Source of the DNA: Labia minor
Lineage: Eukaryota > Arthropoda > Insecta > Dermaptera > Spongiphoridae
Assembly: GCA_963082975.1 (NCBI GenBank)
Contig: OY720349.1
Span: 45,861,962 to 45,925,961 of the forward strand
Direction: 5' to 3'
DNA length: 64,000 bases
In this document: positions 59,321-64,000 of the stretch, piece after piece
Numbering within the stretch: position 1 is the first letter of the stretch
Layout of the letters: every line of letters starts with the position of its first letter
Program-made: the position numbers and the translations under genes
The notes under the pieces: model-generated
What the model saw: the letters and a program-made list of their open reading frames with translations, nothing else
Database searches by the model: none
What the model was told of the DNA's origin: nothing

Positions 59321-62300
59321 ATGACCCACGAGTTATCTGATGTTCAATTGGCAGAAAAGCTTCGCAGGGAGGACCCTGAACAATTTCATACACTTGTTCG
59401 GATGCATTTGTCATTTGTTTTAGATCTTCAGACAGATGAGTACGTTTTATAAATGATTCAGATTTTACTTTTTATTAATTGAAATTTATGTCAATATCTT
59501 TAAACATTTATTTATTAAATTTTGCATCCAATTAATTAATTAATTACTTAACTGTGTTCAATTTTGCTTAATATTTTTTTTTATTTAATTGTTATATAAT
59601 TATAATTAATTATAACTTTAATTTTAGTGATTATCCTGCAGAAAAAGCAAAATCATTTCCAATAAAATGGGTTCTTACCCCTTTTTCAAAAAAGACCAAA
59701 TGTCCAATCAAAGGTGTTATGGAAGGAGCTCCACTTACTCAAGAAGGAATTTGTCAAGTTTATCAACTGATAGAATTTCTAAGCATAGAAGAAAGTATGA
59801 TTTTCATTATTCCATTAAATTAAGATTTAATAATATAAAATTTAATTTTATTATTTTTTCTTTTATTTTATAAAAATTTAATTTTCTTTTAGACATTATT
59901 CAAGAAGGTATATTTCGTAGAACGGGTTTAATTTCCAGACAACAAGAATTAAAATCGCTTCTAAATCAAGGAGTTACCCTTGATCTTCCAAATAGTCAAT
60001 ACTCTGTACATGATTGTGCATGTGTATTAAAACATTTTCTAATGGAACTGCCAGAACCATTGCTTACAGATGCTCACTATTCAGCTTATTGCCAAATAGC
60101 AGGTATTGATTCAAAAAATATATATTATTAAATATACTTAATCATTTTACCAAATTATTGAAAAAAATCATCATTATAAATATAATATAAATATAATATA
60201 TCTAATCATTATATATTCTATTTTAGAACTCTGTGGATCTAATGGAAAAAAGTTAAAAGTTCTGTCTACTAATGATGAGGAAAATGTTCAAACTTCAAAT
60301 AAAATTTCCGAAGAACATAAATCTCGTCTTCTTAGAGCTCTTCAACTTCTTCTTCTTATTTTACCTTTGGAAAATCGTTCTTTGTTACGTGATGTTTTTG
60401 ATTTGCTTCATTTAGCTGCAAATCATTCTTGTGTAAATAAAATGTCAGCAGACAACTTAGCAACTCTCTTCACTCCTCTTTTACTATGTCCTAGAAAGGT
60501 AAAAAAATACTTTTGGATCTTCAAAATTAAAATTTTAAAGTTCTTATAAAAGCAATGCAATTTTTATCGATTTTTTCAACTTAATTGAATGAGAATTAAA
60601 AAAGTCAACTATGAAATATTCATATTTTTCTGATTTTCTATGAATATTTATTTTAGTTACCTCCAGAATCTTTAATTATGCATTCTAAAACAATGACTGG
60701 AGTTGTTGCCTTTATGATAAGTCAAGGCCCCAATTTATTTGAAATTCCTTCTAAATTAGCAACAGATATTCGAGCTTATTGGAATGAAAAAGAACGAAAA
60801 AAAATCTCACCAACTTCAGAGGTAGTCAATTATTTCAATATCCATATCCGATATCTAATAATACCTAAGAAAATTAATTACAGGCTAATACCAGCATTAA
60901 TTCCACCACTAGTTCTGTTAGTAATGGAGCAGCCAAGACTGTGTTTACTTTTGTGGATAGAGAGAAAACTGCTCAAGCTCATCAAGCCAATCCAACTGAA
61001 GCAGCACTTGCTCTATTATATGCCCACATACAATCATTACCAGAAAGTTCTAAAAAACGGAAATTAATCAAACAATTTAATAAAGAAAATGGGCATGGAA
61101 CACCTTCTGTTCAACGTGCTGCACAAGGACATACACGAACAAAAAGCCTTGGTGATTCGATTAAAGTAATTATCTATCAATATTTTATTTTTTTTAACCA
61201 AAACTTATTAGATGAAAAAATTAATTAAAATCTTGATTGTATTTATTTACAGAAACATATATTTAATAAAACTATGAAATTACCAAAAAATCATAATATT
61301 GAAGAAGATCGACCAGCGAATCATGGGATTTTGAACGTAAGTTGTATTAATTTAACCTTGCTTGAATTATTAATTTTAAATTAAAATACAAAATTATTAT
61401 TGAATATTTAAAACATATAATATTTAAATAACTTTGATTTGAAAATAATTTCAAATGGAATAAAAATAGCCAAAGGCTTTAATTCCCTAAATTATGAACT
61501 AATATTTTATTCATTGCATGATTCGCTTTGGTTTATAAACAAATATCAGTTTCAACAAAATCCCTTTTGCATGACATTGTTACAACAGGACGAAGTAGAA
61601 AGGCCAAAAATTGTCAAATCATTAAAGAAAAGCTTTGACGATGATGAGAGTATACCCAGTGGTGGTAGTAGGCCTTTGCTTTCTGATGAATCACCTGTTG
61701 CTCGTTCGTCACCTTGTTTAGAAGATCGACAACAAGTAATCCTGAAGAATCTTGCAGAACAAATTGCTGCTCAATCTGATGATGAATCAGATCCCATTTC
61801 TCCAGCAAAAGCTGTAGCTCCCTTACTCCCTCCACCCCCTCCACCTCCTCCACTTTCGGCCCAAATCCCTCAAGAAGGTTTTTTTTCTCCACCCCCAAAA
61901 GCATGGGCAAGCAGTACTCCAGGACCTTTAAGACCTTCAGGACGATTACCTCCAGTTGAAAATCGAAATAGTCTTAATCATTCGAGTCTATTTCTTACGC
62001 CAGAAAATACTTCTATGTCACCTATAACTCGATCCACTCAAAAAATGCCCAAAGCTATGCAGGTACGAGGGCTTACGAAAAAATATCGCTTATTAACATA
62101 TTTTCATTCAATTTAGTAAAATTGAAATTATTTGCATGAAATTACTAACCACTTCTTATTTTCTAACTGAATTTATAAATAAAAATTGTTAAGTATTTAA
62201 GATTAAATTTTTAGATAATATTTTTTATAAGTATTATATTGAATATTTTTTACATTCATGAATTTAGAATTTATCTTGTAAAAAGAAAATATTTAATATC

Positions 62301-63503
62301 AATGTAACTTGAAAAGTATTTAATGGTTCTTCATTTTTCTTATGTAATTGTAATTATATTTTATTCAATTATTACATTTATACTGAAGTAGATATATTTT
62401 TAACTTTGGTATCTTAAGTAGTGTATTTCTACTGTAATTATTATATTTATATGAAAATATAGTTTTCACTTGATTTGTTAGAATTAAACTAATCAAGAAC
62501 TTAATTTATTTTATTTAGATCTCTCAATATTAGTTTATTCTTGTATTATTAAATTCCTGCTTCAAATATAATTATTAGGGAATACATTTCTTAATAATTT
62601 ATTCTCTAGTTATATAATTTAGATTTTTATTTTATGTGACTTGAATTTAAAAATTAACTTTTATCATAGATAGATTTTTTTTTATTCTTTTAATTAAAAT
62701 TTAGCAATTTAATTTTAACTGTATTTTTATTTAAATAATCTAGTTCAGAGGACACTAAAATTTTAATTTATTCACATTTTGAGATAAAATTTTTACGAGT
62801 GTCACTTATTAATTTCAAGTAATATTCAAAGAAAATGAATAAGTTTAAATTTAAATTTTGTTTTATTATTAAAAAAAACCTAAATCAATGTTGTATTCCA
62901 TTATTATTATTTTATTTATACTTATATTATTATATTTTTTAGGAAACTATGATGACTCCCCGAAGCCGAAAACCTGTGGTTGTTCTATCTGGTTCAAATC
63001 TTTGCAATTTGGCCAATTTTGATGATTGGAATGGTCAAGTGGAAAGAGAATATGATAATGTTCAAGAACGTAATGTACCTCAAAGTACATTAAATATTCA
63101 AAAAATAAATACTTCTGAGAGTCCATATGAATCAATTAAAAATGATGGGCAAATGGAAGATAGCGGTTCATTGACCAGTGCGTTTGAATCTTATCTAGCT
63201 AGTCGTAGCGTATTAACAGCAAGTCCAGTTGATCTAAGTTTTTCAAGTCGTACTGGTGATTATGAAAGTTCCGGTGCTGATGAAGTAAATGGTTTAAGTC
63301 GATCTTTGCTTTATTGTTTGGATGGAAATGTTCCACCAGAAAATGAAAACTCTAGTGAAATAACGCGGAAACGAAGTGCAACTAATATCGATTGTTCAGA
63401 ATCAGATGAATTTCACGATAAAAGTAAAAAATGTCTTCTTGAACTAGATTCTTCTTCTTTTTTGTTAAGTACTTCAAATAAAGTTCACGAAACATCTTTT
63501 TAA
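59321..63503 (+). CDS. Rho GTPase-activating protein, ARHGAP19-like
   Basis: Nine exons: 59321-59439, 59628-59794, 59893-60102, 60227-60498, 60657-60821, 60884-61165, 61253-61336, 61589-62062 and 62943-63503. The 777 codons plus stop close in phase. The amino end (DPEQFHTLVRMHLSFVLDL) and GVMEGAPLTQEGICQVYQLI match ARHGAP19. The RhoGAP domain (about 70-285) has EGIFRRTG with the arginine finger at about Arg104, CVLKHFLMELPEPLLT and the helix NKMSADNLATLFTPLL. After it come SLPESSKKRKLIKQFNKENG and TRTKSLGDSIK, also shared with ARHGAP19. The tail is longer than in vertebrates and contains a polyproline run (LLPPPPPPPPL), many SP/TP sites and MMTPRSRKPVVVLSGSN. In vertebrates ARHGAP19 turns off RhoA during mitosis. 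The Drosophila counterpart is probably RhoGAP54D. Intron 8 (62063-62942) is AT-rich and empty. Confidence 0.9.
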
Positions 63504-64000
63504 GTATTCTCAATATATATATATTGAATTTATTGATCGTGATTTATAATATTTATATATTAAAAAGAAAAATATTTTTCTTAAACCAAATTTTATTATA
63601 TATTAACTATAATTATCTATAATTTGAATAGTTTGTTATCTTTCAATGTTTCCATGAAAAGTTTTAAAAGAAATGTAAAGATGGATAAAATGAACAAACT
63701 TTAAAAAAAACTCAACATTAATTTAATTAATAATGATTGATATCCTGATTACCACAATTATCCTTAGTATAAAAGACATTTTAAGAATTGTAAATATTTT
63801 GGATCATTTTCCTTAGTTAATAATAATTATATTAGTAAAATATTATTGAGACCTCAAGATTTTATGAACTCTAATCGGAAAACATAATTTAGAATTTTTA
63901 AATTGAAAATAAAAATATTTCTTAAAGCAGAAAAATAGTAGGATATTTCAAGAATAAAAATAAAATTTTAATTAGAAAAGATATTTTATTTATAACTTCG
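63504..64000. other. RhoGAP 3' flank
   Basis: AT-rich 3' untranslated and intergenic sequence. Nothing else was recognised before the window ends. Confidence 0.5.

Overview
The window is 64 kb of very AT-rich, intron-bearing animal DNA. An arthropod, most likely an insect, is the best fit. A single-domain von Willebrand factor C (Vago-like) secreted protein gene is present, a family known from arthropods. LINE 3' ends, (GTCY)n-bearing Helentron/DINE-like repeats and hAT-like elements of arthropod type are interspersed, and the histone H1 has an insect-like globular domain. Order and species cannot be fixed from sequence alone.

Layout. From 1 to 10.9 kb there is no recognisable protein-coding exon. 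The stretch holds Helentron-like repeats, a nested hAT-like element, decayed LINE fragments, a long fold-back, and several islands of higher GC that could be cis-regulatory DNA of the next gene. From 10.9 to 17.1 kb (+) lie the 3' exons of a COE/EBF (knot/collier) transcription factor, with the IPT/TIG domain, helix-loop-helix and a Gly/Ser/Ala-rich tail. A possible alternative last exon follows at 17.3 kb. From 17.5 to 23 kb there is AT-rich gene-free DNA with repeats. RELCH occupies 23.1-28.7 kb (+) in 12 exons and ends tail-to-tail with ERH, enhancer of rudimentary (28.96-29.85 kb, -). A Vago-like SVWC gene lies at 31.65-33.46 kb (-). Repeats fill 35-38 kb, including a 108-bp hAT MITE with a perfect target duplication.

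A mitochondrial-type tRNA uracil-5-methyltransferase (TRMT2B-like) lies at 38.6-41.4 kb (-) and microsomal glutathione S-transferase 1 at 43.4-44.15 kb (-). Intronless histone H4 (46.6 kb, +) and histone H1 (50.6 kb, +) follow, each with a 3' histone stem-loop. Next come an unrecognised 252-residue serine-rich protein in six exons (53.5-55.15 kb, +) and a nine-exon ARHGAP19-like RhoGAP (59.3-63.5 kb, +).

The genes do not form one pathway. They are housekeeping genes (RELCH in endosomal cholesterol transport, ERH, tRNA methylation, MGST1, ARHGAP19, histones), one developmental regulator and one probable immune effector. All exon boundaries below were read by hand from splice sites and reading phase, and the coding phases close for every complete gene. 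The most unusual material is in the mobile DNA. Three otherwise different repeat families share a microsatellite-plus-core module, and one fold-back carries a degenerate hammerhead-ribozyme-like core. The unknown 53.5-kb gene is the other lead.
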